Shown here piece after piece: positions 1-8,258 of a DNA stretch of 10,174 nt; the first letter of the stretch is position 1; every line of letters starts with the position of its first letter. The DNA comes from Pleurotus djamor (Eukaryota > Basidiomycota > Agaricomycetes > Agaricales > Pleurotaceae), in the NCBI GenBank assembly GCA_029747585.1, contig JAPEVF010001404.1:1-10174 (forward strand), read 5' to 3'. A program made the translations under genes and the position numbers. A model generated the notes under the pieces. The model was not told the origin of the DNA. It worked only from the letters and a program-made list of their open reading frames with translations, and did not search any database.

Positions 1-497
1 TACCCAGAGACCAACGAGAGATGACTGGAAGAAGAGTGAGTGTGGAAGGGTAGTCCCAGCGAAGATATCTTACTTTTCGGAGGAGGAAAACGGCTTGACC
101 GTCACCATACACATCCTGAGACTCACTCGTTAGCACCACACTCATGGGGAAACGATCAAGTTATGGTAAGACGATTTGCGTGGTATTTATCCCCGTCGCA
201 GTGACATGATCTGAGAAACGAAGCCGTTAAAAACTAAATTTACCAGATCATGTACAAAGCTCACATGACTACTGGTATCACGTCAAAGGCGGCAAACGTT
301 CGAAAAAGACAGATTGCTGAAATTCATGGGCTCGAAGGCCACGAAAGGCTTGATCCTCCCACCGTGGGGTAAGCGTGTTGAAAATGTGTCTTAAGATAGA
401 GCATTTCATTGATTCATTGCGCGGTGTCTTGGAGATCAGCATGAGTATATCATTGACCGCCGGGATCCGAGGTCATAATGGCCAGAAAGAAGAGTAG
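1..497 (+). CDS. Possible 3' end of an unrecognised spliced gene (partial)
   Basis: A consistent reading frame crosses three intron-like gaps: exon 1-35; intron 36-82 (GTGAGT donor, CTTAC branch-like motif; an acceptor at 85 also keeps frame); exon 83-165; intron 166-246 (GTAAGA to CCAG); exon 247-368; intron 369-439 (GTAAGC to TCAG); exon 440-497 ending in TAG. The third exon reads IMYKAHMTTGITSKAANVRK and continues with IAEIHGLEGHERLDPP. If the last intron is not spliced, the protein ends at TAA 370-372. I do not recognise the protein: a faint resemblance of the EGLEGH stretch to C-termini of histidinol-dehydrogenase-like enzymes is not enough to name it. The 5' part lies outside the window. 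The agreement of phases across the donors is the main support; the exons are short and could be chance. Confidence 0.28.
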
Positions 498-1322
498 CGG
501 AGTGTTTCGATGGGATCATTCGAAGGGAGAAGATTCAAGAGCCCCGGGCTCCAAGGCACAAATGACTTGTGAGTCTGATGAAAGTAGTACTACGCTAGCC
601 TGGAAGCAGTGCATCGACGTCAGAGCAAGAAAACGAACCGCAGGATCTCTTACTATGTGAATATACATACGCGTCGCGGCCACTTCAGGAGAGTAGAAAA
701 GGGCCACAAGGCCTATGAGCACTTGAGTCCGCGCGATGTGAGGATTGAAGGACGCAAAGGTAGAATACAGAAGGCTTCCATTAGACGTGAATAAAACGAT
801 ACCAGCGCATTGTGACCCTGTGGGTAAGAAGAAAGAATTGTTGGCCATTAAGGTGTGACTTACCGTGAGAAGTCTGATTCTCACGTTCAGAAAGATTTGT
901 TGCCTGCACTCGATATTCTGTCACTGTCACCCTCAGGCTCTTCAACGTTCACCTTGCTCAGCTTGCTAAAACCACCAGATAATTCGCGTTCAATGACCAT
1001 GGGAACGAGTTCGTGGCTTTGCTTTGCCTTTCGAGATTCTTCCAGGTTGAACACACCCATAGCGACAAGACTTGCCCGATGGCTGATGGTATTAATCCCG
1101 CTTCTGCCTACGTGAAATGGGAACACAGGGCGTCAGTCGCCAATCCGGGTAAATAGCGGCTTCTCCCCGTGCTTTCAAAACTCTTGGGCGATGCTTAGTG
1201 GTCGAATCCTGTCGAATCCAAGAAATAATGCGATCAGGTGGGGTGGTTGAACGGGACCACTTCGGAAGGGGAAAGGCCATAAATGGGGATTTTTGCTCTT
1301 TGCACGGAGAACAGTGCTACTG
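498..1322. other. Stretch without a convincing gene; intron-like blocks on the - strand
   Basis: No complete gene can be supported. On the - strand there are two good intron-like blocks: 863 down to 818 (GTAAGT, CTTAAT and CTTAC branch candidates, CCACAG) and 670 down to 600 (GTATGT, CTGAC branch motif, TTCCAG). The 147-base segment between them (817-671) and its neighbours never give one continuous frame: each of the three phases meets a stop. A - strand ORF at 1126-887 has protein-like composition but no recognisable domain. A 9-base direct repeat, gtcgaatcc, occurs twice near 1200-1219. The last part (about 1150-1322) should hold the promoter of the DJ-1/PfpI gene; CATAAAT at 1279-1285 is only a weak TATA-like candidate. 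Confidence 0.4.
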
Positions 1323-2078
1323 ATGATGCTCTCCCTTCGATCACTCGTTTTGCTGGTATCTCAGCTCCTCTTATCCGCGTTCCTCGTGACTGCCTGCGAT
1401 GACAATACCACGACCACCCCCGACACGCCCCCAGTACACTATGGAATGATACTATTCCCCGCTTTTCAGGCCCTAGATGTATTTGGTCCTCTCGATGCCT
1501 TCAATATCCTCGCAACAACACCACCAATGACAGTACTTAACCTATCCCTAATCGCAGCGACACTCGATCCTGTTTCGACACAACCCCGTTCCCATGGAGC
1601 ATGGTCAAGCTTTGCTCAAGCCATCGTCCCAACACATACGTTTGCTTCGCCGCCGGAAAACCTGGAGGTCCTCTTCGTCCCGGGAGGCTCAGGCACGCGT
1701 GCACCCGACCTCGGTCCAGCTATCGACTACATCAGAGACGTATACCCATCCCTCAGGTACATCGTCTCTATCTGCACAGGCAGCTGGCTGCTTGCCCGAG
1801 CTGGTGTGCTCGAAGGACGAAATGCCACCACCAACAAAGCATCATGGGCTAGCCGACCACTGATGAATGGCACAGTCAATTGGGTCCCTCATGCTCGATG
1901 GGTTGTGGATGGGAACATCTGGACTAGCTCAGGTGTGAGTGCTGGAATAGACGCGACGTTGGCGTTCCTGGAGGCCACGTTTGGAGCGGATGTTGCTCAG
2001 AGAGTTACGAATGGAATGGAGTATACAAGACACACTAACGCAAGCTACGATCCTTTCGCCGAACTACATGGTCTCTAG
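1323..2078 (+). CDS. Secreted DJ-1/PfpI-family protein (ThiJ/PfpI, class I glutamine amidotransferase-like fold)
   Basis: This single-exon gene encodes 251 residues. The frame is open from a TTG at 1293, but the first in-frame ATG is at 1323 (a second follows at 1326), and translation from there begins with a hydrophobic signal-like segment (residues 1-24, ending FLVTA before CDDN). The mature part has the DJ-1/PfpI core: a strand and acidic loop (MILFPAFQALDVFGPLD, about 42-58), VLFVPGG (about 116-121), the nucleophile elbow SICTGSWLLARAG with Cys151, GVLEGR followed by ATTNKASW, then VVDGNIWTSSGVSAGID. This arrangement matches fungal and bacterial isonitrile-hydratase-like members; the activity of this protein cannot be told from sequence. 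Five N-x-S/T sequons (about N28, N73, N167, N182, N239) fit passage through the secretory pathway. The protein ends in DPFAELHGL. No intron is needed. An upstream ATG at 1283 is in another frame. Confidence 0.9.
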   Translation: MMLSLRSLVLLVSQLLLSAFLVTACDDNTTTTPDTPPVHYGMILFPAFQALDVFGPLDAFNILATTPPMTVLNLSLIAATLDPVSTQPRSHGAWSSFAQAIVPTHTFASPPENLEVLFVPGGSGTRAPDLGPAIDYIRDVYPSLRYIVSICTGSWLLARAGVLEGRNATTNKASWASRPLMNGTVNWVPHARWVVDGNIWTSSGVSAGIDATLAFLEATFGADVAQRVTNGMEYTRHTNASYDPFAELHGL

Positions 2079-2560
2079 ATGATTGTACGTACGTCAACTC
2101 TTTGCCTCCCATAACGGTCATGGACCATTCACGTGTCTCGAATAGGTTAGCGGGGACTATTCCATGGGGATATTGGGGCTCCGTTACCCGTAGCGTTCCC
2201 TAGAGAGTATTGAACAATCTCGTTGTTGCGTGAAGCACTGGAATATGGGATCTCCTTCCTGCCTTGTGAATTGACCTTTTTATGGTCAAGTCCAAACGGT
2301 TTGAGGCAGTGGACTGAGAGCGGGGTCGGATGTCCTCAACCATTTTTATGAATGAAACATGCGCCCCCCTTTGCTTCCGACCATGTGCATCATTATGTGC
2401 GCGCTACGCCCATACATCTATGTCACACGTCTTCTAGGGGTGTTGGTATGTCGTAACACCACGCAAAATCCCCGTTTTGATTTGGACCATGATCTACATC
2501 AAGCATTCTTGATAAATATTGGCCTTACTCCTCTGCCATTTTCTGCCAACCCATCCCTCT
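2079..2560. other. Intergenic region with 5' leader of the membrane protein gene
   Basis: This separates the DJ-1/PfpI stop from the membrane protein start. The last 35 bases (2526-2560) are pyrimidine-rich, as in many fungal leaders. In the frame of the next gene a TAA at 2513-2515 closes the frame upstream, so the coding region cannot extend leftwards without an intron. A 74-codon ORF at 2359-2583 overlaps the next start in another frame; I treat it as chance or at most an upstream ORF. GTACGT at about 2085 with an AATAG downstream could be a 3' UTR intron of the DJ-1 gene, without further support. Confidence 0.5.
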
Positions 2561-4056
2561 ATGTCTTCCAACACGACGAATAACGACAATGATGATGCCC
2601 GCACCCCCATAGAGATTGCCTGGAGCTCCATCGCAGTCATCTTTGCATGTACTTGGATTGCCATTCATCCCAACATTCCACCTGTGAATATTCGCGCCTC
2701 CCAATGGTTGCTATGGCGTCGTCGTGTTTTTCTCATGCTGTGGGCACTTCTCGTACCCGAGCTCATGATCCAATGGGCTGTAAAGCAATGGTTTGATGCA
2801 TTGGACGTGTCCAGACGGCAGAGGCGTGCTGTCAAAAACTCTCGCGCGGACTCGGAGATGCAGAAGAAGATTGATTTCTTCTCAGACATTGTGCTGGGGA
2901 AAGAGGATAGGCCTCGCGGAACCAGTGCCGCTAGGGATGTCGAAGAAAAGGGCAGCAATGAAATAGGGGGTAGAATTTCAGAGAACAGTATGTTTGACTT
3001 TTCTTGTCCATTTCTTCAGTACGTTGTTGATACTCGCTAGACTACTGGAAGAAGTCCCAATCGTTCTTCTTCGCGATGGGCGGATTCACGATCCACCAGA
3101 ATGGCCAAGAAATCCGTCCCTTGCGAATGGACGACATGCAAGCAACCTCACCTGATCCTTCTCCGTCTTCGTCGGGGTTCCTCTCCATCGAGACCCTGAG
3201 TCCTTCGTCGTCTCATTTAATCCCATGGCCCGATCGCATGGAGGCAGAAATCAACGATAAAAGCAAGGGGGACAGTTTAGCAAAGATGCTCGTCATTCTC
3301 CAGACAACTTGGTATCTCATCCAGCTCCTCGCTCGACGCATCTTGAAACTGGAGGTGACTGAGATCGAAATTGTCGCCCTTGCATACTCCTTCATCTGCG
3401 GCCTCCTCTACTTGTTCTGGTGGAGTAAGCCGCTCGACGCCCAAGAGCCCATTAAAGTACCCTTGCCGCCCAATTATTCATTGCGGAACCTTGGTCATTC
3501 CGGGAGGGCGAGTCCTCGTGAACCAGAAGCATGGTATGAATTCATCATCATGATCCTCTGCGGCGATTTCATCTTCCGTTTGCATGGAAAAATTATCGAT
3601 GAACCTGCGGATGATTACTCTGAGCTGGCTACAGACGCCGTTGAGGGCACGCTTTCCCGTCGAAAGAAGGTATCCTTGGCCGTTTCGGGCGCAGCGGCGA
3701 CATTGTTTGGAGGGATCCACTGTATAGGATGGAACTTTACATTCCCGAGCAATGTCGAGCGACTCATCTGGAACATCTCGTCAGTGGTCATATCTACGGT
3801 CCCATTGGCGTGGACGCTCATCCTCTTGATCCTGTGGGCATTGGACCAAGCCAAAAACTCGTCGGACAACCCCGCCTTTGTGAGGCTCATCAGATACTTT
3901 GCCATCTATCCGACATTATTCTTGCTTTCCGTAGCTTTGTATTCTTACTTTGTCGCCAGGGTTGTGTTGATTGTCGAAGCGTTTACCTTGCTCCGAAATC
4001 TACCCCCTGGGGCGAGGGAAAAGATACCTTGGGCTGACTTCATACCTCATATATAG
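2561..4056 (+). CDS. Multi-pass integral membrane protein of an Agaricomycete family of unknown function
   Basis: Two exons (2561-2987 and 3041-4056) joined in phase 1 encode 480 residues. The start is the first ATG after an in-frame stop and follows a pyrimidine-rich leader. Hydrophobic segments lie at about residues 19-37 (around FACTWIAIHPNIP), 56-74 (LMLWALLVPELMIQWA), 224-240, 252-270, possibly 308-320, then 354-371, 388-408 and 429-454. Conserved-looking blocks are IHPNIP, YWKKSQSFFFAMGGF (created across and just after the splice), INDKSKGDSLAKMLVILQTT, YLFWWSKPL, FGGIHCIGWNFTFPS and the terminal WADFIPHI. I recognise these as the pattern of an expanded, uncharacterised family in mushroom-forming fungi; its function is not known to me and no transport or enzymatic motif is visible. 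A Ser/Pro-rich loop (about 179-205) and a charged linker (about 79-140) separate the hydrophobic parts. The last codons closely match the family's usual C-terminus, so the gene looks intact. Confidence 0.87.
2988..3040 (+). other. Spliceosomal intron of the membrane protein gene
   Basis: The 53-base intron has donor GTATGT, a TTGAT branch candidate at 3027-3031 and acceptor GCTAG. A nearer AG at 3018-3019 is rejected because only the acceptor at 3040 restores the frame into NYWKKSQSFFFAMGGF, which matches the expected family sequence. Without splicing the frame stops at 3038-3040. Confidence 0.88.
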
Positions 4057-4565
4057 GTACAGCACACTTTATCAATGGTACCTCCCACTGGCCCTACTCG
4101 AACATGAGCATCAATGTTGAATGTGGTTCATTCCGAATTCGATTCAAAGGCTGGGCCCCCTGTCCTATTTTAACCGCACAAGCTTTTGAGATGGCGAACA
4201 CTGATATACAATGGGAATCTGAGATATTCCGTATCAACAACGCGTTCCTGGACGTGAAGGGGATCTCGCAACGCCGATCGCAAGGCGGCTCGAAACATTT
4301 CGAGTGATATTTCCTATTCTGGATGATCGGCTGTGGCGCCCCTTTTCATTCTTCCATGCCTAAATCGGGAATGTCCTGTACCAAATATGGAGACCACGAA
4401 CTGAGTTTCAATTTGACCAATCGTGGGAACGACATCCATTGATCGTTTGAGGCCACCTTCCCATTGTTCTCCACAACCACGACCTCCAGTTGCGCGTCCC
4501 TTTTTACAGACTGCATTTCAGGGTCCTCAGTTTCTATTACAGTCAACGGCCACATCAACCATACC
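4057..4565. other. Intergenic sequence with unassigned short ORFs on both strands
   Basis: No gene can be supported here. A 67-codon + strand ORF with ATG at 4104 and stop at 4305-4307 has ordinary composition but no recognisable domain. On the - strand, 4555 down to 4346 is open for about 69 codons with protein-like composition (EDPEMQSVKRDAQLEVVVVE); it also matches nothing I know and shows no promoter or splice context. Several TTTNCAG-like acceptors between 4500 and 4542 on + have no matching donor and exon. The region may hold the 3' UTR of the membrane protein gene, the upstream promoter of the kinase gene, and perhaps a gene remnant. Confidence 0.4.
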
Positions 4566-4630
4566 TATAAATTCACAATGGACGACCACGCGATGTCCTC
4601 TTCCTCTTCTTCCTCCTCTTCCTCAACATC
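4566..4630 (+). promoter_or_regulatory. Putative core promoter of the kinase gene: TATA box and CT-rich tract
   Basis: TATAAA at 4566-4571 is followed by a CT-rich tract at about 4594-4627, a combination often seen at fungal transcription starts. The spacing of about 30 bases from TATA to the CT tract fits initiation in or just after the tract, leaving a leader of about 110-150 bases before the ATG at 4749. This argues against the ATG at 4578, only seven bases after the TATA box, as the start of the kinase. It also explains why the tract translates into a run of serines in one frame. Confidence 0.5.
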
Positions 4631-4748
4631 CAATCAAGACGATTATTCCTCTCTATCTTCATCTGACTACTCGTATTCATACTCTATATCCAGTGAGTCT
4701 ATTTTAATCTGCTCTTGCAATCCCCTTTGTGACGCGACTTGAGGCACC

Positions 4749-7306
4749 ATGTCTACGCCCTCAGGAAAAGGTGCCGTGCACGTCACGCACCAGACTCGCG
4801 CCAACGTCAAGTCCGCTATTCTATGGGACTACGAAGAAGCCGTTATTACGAACCGACCCCTCTGTGACTTTGTTAAAGCGTCCTTTGGGCTCACCGACGC
4901 CGAGATTCATAGTATTCTGGAGCACAACTGGCAATGCCCCGATGGGATGGATGAATACGAACGCTTGGTCGGTGCTCATAGCTATGAGCCAGACCGCTAC
5001 CCGTCCTTTGGAACTCTTATGAACGATATGACTGCTCAGGTTGCAAGGTACTACTCGGACGACGTTGAGGCCGTCCAGAAAGGGTTTCACCTAGTAATGT
5101 ATGGCACTCAGCGTCTGAGCACCGGGTCCTCCGTGCGCGGACCCGATGGACTTGTTTACTGGAAAGAACTCAACGCGTTCTCTTGGGCGACTATCAAAGC
5201 ATTCGTCGAGCTCAAGGTGGCCCAGGACAATACGAAGCCTGACGTCCGAGGGTGTGCTCTCCCGTCTAAAAAGCGCGACTTCATGTCTCAGTTGGTAGGC
5301 ACGTCCAAATCTCACTCTCGCCACCCCAAGCCTAGGAAGGTCAATTCAGATCTTCCTACACAAAAGCAAAAGCGCGCGCTCGATCTCGAGGAAGCCCTCC
5401 CCCTCCCATCCAGCAAACGTCAACGCTCGGAGAAGGCAGTGACTTCGCATAATGTGCAAATGCCTCTATACGCCCTCGAATCCCTTGCCGCTGGCTCCCG
5501 TCGATGGACATTTGGCATCTTTGTCGATGATTTCCAGATGACTCTGTGGTACTTTGATCGCATCGGCGCTATCCACACCCAACCATTCAACTTTGTATCC
5601 CCCGAAAACCGTGGATCCTTGGCTCTCCTCATCGCGGGTATGGCCCGCTGTACCTACACTCAAGCTGGGTTCGATACTCTTATCAATGCCCCGAGGTCCC
5701 CACCTCTTTGTCGCGAACCTTTCGTCCCAAACCCTTCCTATGCCAACGCAGAAATAGTCATACCCAAGAGTATCAAGTCTCCTTCAGCTGAAGATATGCG
5801 ATATAGGATCATTGGCGACGATCCACTCTATGGATACCGCGGGACGGTCGGACGCGGTACCACCGTGTATGCCGTGAAGGCTCTCAAGGGTACCAAGCAG
5901 GATCGCGATCTTGTCGTCAAATTCAGCCTCCCTTCAATGGAGCGGCCTATTCTCGAGGCATCAATGATTAGGAAGCTGCGTACTTGCGAGGGCCTCCGGA
6001 AAATGCGAAAGCATCTACCCAAGATCATGCAAGCTCGCGTCTTTTCCCTTCGACACATGTTCTACCCCCGATACTCGATGAACCTCGCTGAAATGGCCCG
6101 AGAGGAAGCTCGCCGGTTGACGGTTCTCGTGATGCCACGATACAAGCATTTATGGGAGGTCACGTCCCTTGAAATGTTCAAGAAGGTCTTTGGAGACCTC
6201 GTGGAATGTACGTTCACCCCGTTAACCTCATGTTTTGACACCTGTTGCTGATACATCCTCTAGGCCATTATTACACCCACAAGGTCGGCAATGTCCTACA
6301 TCGGGATCTCAGTGAGAACAACCTCATGTGGAAATTCGAAGACGATGACGACGATGACGAAGAAGAAGAATATACGTATCATCCTGCCGAGTGTGAGGAG
6401 GGCGAGTGGGACATTCCCGTAAGTGCCGAGACTGCAGAAAGTCACAAGGAAGCGACAGGCTCTGCTACCGCCGAGGAAGCGGCCGCGACCCATTCTCCCG
6501 CTGCGGATGAGGGCAAGGAGGTGGATGAAGACGATTACTCCAAGGAATTCACAGACGAGGCGAAGCTCAACTACGATATCAAGTCCGAGATAGATGCGTA
6601 CAATACGGCCGTCCCAGGAAAGGCGAATCACGCTTCGGACCCCGAGCCACAACCTGAGGTCGAAACCACGGATAAGGCAACTCAACCACCACACAGCGCT
6701 AAGGCCAAACAAGAGACAGAAGGCGAAGAGCCCAAGGTTATTGGCCTTCTCGGCGACTGGGATCTTGCTTCCGTCCTTAAAGGCGGAGTCGTCCCCCGTT
6801 CGGCTGCGAAACATCGGACTGGTACCCAGCCTTTTATGGCTGTTGACTTACTCGACAAAAACCCTCCTCCTCATCTCTACCGACACGACCTAGAATCCTT
6901 CTTCTATGTTCTACTATGGGCGATGATCCACTACGATCTTAAGGGGAAAACGAAATACCACCGCCGACATGCTCTATCGCCATGGGAGTCAGACATGGGC
7001 CCTAATGCGGCGTCTAAACGCGACGTCCTCAACACTCGGAATGTACGCGAAGAGCTTTTCAAGAGTGTTCAGAGAAAATTCAAGCCTCTCATCGATGAAT
7101 GGGTCGAGCCCCTGGCGCGCATGTTCCGAGATGGGTTTAACGACCGGGAAAAGCACGCAGATCTTGTGTCCGATCACAAACGTGCCCTGAAGAACAAGAA
7201 CTCAGGCCCTGTAGAGCCTCCGCCTAAGTTCGACGACGAGACTCTGGGTGGCAAGGTCACCTTTGAAAATTTCATGATAGTCATTGGTCGCACTCCAACG
7301 CCTTGA
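4749..7306 (+). CDS. FunK1-type fungal protein kinase with a long acidic insert
   Basis: Two exons (4749-6207 and 6264-7306), joined in phase 1, encode 833 residues. FunK1 kinases form a large family in mushroom-forming fungi; their substrates are mostly unknown. The catalytic core is split as usual: a glycine-loop-like GYRGTVGRGTTVY (about 362-374), Lys391 in VVKF, an alpha-C Glu403 in ILEASMIRKL, catalytic loop VLHRDLSENNLM with Asp501 and Asn506 (made across the splice), the DFG equivalent DWDLA with Asp651, then TGTQPFMAVDLL and HDLESFFYVLLWAM. All key residues are present, so activity is plausible. Between the catalytic loop and DWD lie about 140 residues, very acidic at the start (FEDDDDDDEEEEY). 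Residues 174-230 are basic, with a possible bipartite nuclear signal (KQKR ... SKRQR). The ATG has good context (caccATG). An upstream in-frame Ser-rich exon ending at a GTGAGT at 4693 is possible but disfavoured by the promoter layout. Confidence 0.92.
6208..6263 (+). other. Spliceosomal intron of the FunK1 kinase gene
   Basis: The 56-base intron has donor GTACGT, branch motif CTGAT at 6248-6252 and acceptor CTCTAG. Splicing in phase 1 restores FGDLVECHYYTHKVGNVLHRD, the expected run of the kinase into its catalytic loop; unspliced, the frame ends at 6249-6251. The intron sits immediately before the catalytic-loop exon. Confidence 0.92.
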
Positions 7307-7578
7307 TCTACTTAAATAGTGATACTTACTACAGGGCTTGCTGTAGAACTGCCCAAGTTCGGCGACATTATTCACCTACGGTACTTAATATAAGTTTTGT
7401 TGAGCAACGTGAGCTCGAGGCTTGCTTCTTTTATCTTTTAAGTAGAATGAGCTCTGCGGGGCATCAGATCAAAGCCAAATCAACGCCAGGGTCGTGCCAA
7501 ACCCGGAGCTTGGGCCTTTCGTGGGCGTTGGGTGGGCGTCTAAAATTTTCTTCCTTTCCTGCCGCCTCCCTCGTCGAC

Positions 7579-8070
7579 ATGTCCGACGTCCAACACCCCC
7601 TGGTGGTTGTGAACGATGTTACCGACTCGATCTCTTCACCTCCTGTGGAACAGAAGCGTAGAGTAGCTCGACGTCGCGACGCTACTCCCCCCAGATCGCC
7701 TTTCAAGCAGGCCCTTATATTTGCTTTTGCTGGGTTTCTTGTTTGTTTCGCTGCTGTGAAAGTTTGGGCCCTCTTCCAGCCGAAGGAGCCGCAGATTGTA
7801 TACGCCCAGAGGTACGCAATGTTGTGATTCCGCTGGGGGTTCAGTCGTTGATGCCGTTATGGGGCACGTAGATATTCGAAGGAGTTCAAGTATCGCCCAG
7901 CCGCCAGTCCGATAATCACAGAGACTCTCAAAGACGGCCGGATACGTCTGCGAGGAACGTATCCCACACCCACTCCAGTCAACAACGAAGTCGCTGTGAA
8001 GACGAACAAGGGAAAGAAGAAGCGACGTTCCAAGTCTTCGCGAACCAAGAAACCCAAGAGGACGGACTGA
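7579..8070 (+). CDS. Small single-pass membrane protein with basic C-terminal tail, function unknown
   Basis: Two exons (7579-7811 and 7872-8070), joined in phase 2, encode 143 residues. Residues 1-43 are soluble with a basic patch (QKRRVARRRD) just before a hydrophobic helix at about 44-66 (ALIFAFAGFLVCFAAVKVWALF). After it come YSKEFKYRPAASPIITETLK, DGRIRLRG and a Lys/Arg-rich end (KKKRRSKSSRTKKPKRTD). The basic patch on the N-terminal side suggests that this side faces the cytosol, by the positive-inside rule, although the C-terminus is also very basic. I have the impression that the YRPAASP..TE.LKDGR block is conserved among Agaricomycete hypothetical proteins, but I cannot assign a role. 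The start at 7579 follows a pyrimidine-rich leader; the frame is open further upstream to an ATG at 7447, which would add 44 residues of less convincing sequence. TATAAG at 7389-7394 may be the TATA element. Confidence 0.78.
7812..7871 (+). other. Spliceosomal intron of the small membrane protein gene
   Basis: The 60-base intron has donor GTACGC, a TTGAT branch motif at 7848-7852 and acceptor CGTAG. Splicing joins VYAQR to YSKEFKYRPAASP and opens 65 further codons of lysine-rich protein; without it the frame stops after a few residues, at 7825-7827. Confidence 0.82.
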
Positions 8071-8258
8071 TGCACACTGGCTGGTTTTTGTGGGATTATG
8101 ATAACAGGTGCGCATGCCTTGATGTCCACTCCATACGTGCGTGTTCACAATGTATCCAGGTTTTAATTGTGGATATTTATACCCTTCATGTTTTGTTAGA
8201 TGCGGACTACCCTAATTGCTGAAATCGCAACGCTCTTTTGAATCGATTGTCTTTTTGC
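8071..8258. other. 3' flank of the small membrane protein gene
   Basis: This holds AT-rich sequence expected of a 3' UTR and terminator region. I see no gene, clear polyadenylation signal or structured element. Confidence 0.4.

Noticed and set aside
301..372. Histidinol dehydrogenase C-terminus
   Set aside because: Only the EGLEGH-type stretch is reminiscent; the upstream exons lack the family's other landmarks, so no name was given.
1283..1420. Upstream ATG at 1283 as start of the DJ-1/PfpI gene
   Set aside because: It is in another frame and ends without reaching the domain; the signal sequence and core follow only from the ATG at 1323 or 1326.
2359..2583. 74-codon + strand ORF starting ATG and ending inside the membrane protein gene
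   Set aside because: It overlaps the better-supported start at 2561 in a different frame. A GTATGT at 2446 might splice, but the only AG before 2561 leads into a stop in the right frame, so it cannot serve as a first exon.
4346..4555. 69-codon - strand ORF with natural-looking composition
   Set aside because: No domain, promoter or splice context was seen, and the opposite strand is open too. Kept only as a note in the intergenic entry.
6296..6814. 172-codon - strand ORF
   Set aside because: It is antisense to the acidic insert of the kinase; low-complexity GA-rich coding sequence produces long antisense frames. Its hydrophobic Ile/Phe/Val-rich translation is the expected mirror of Asp/Glu codons.
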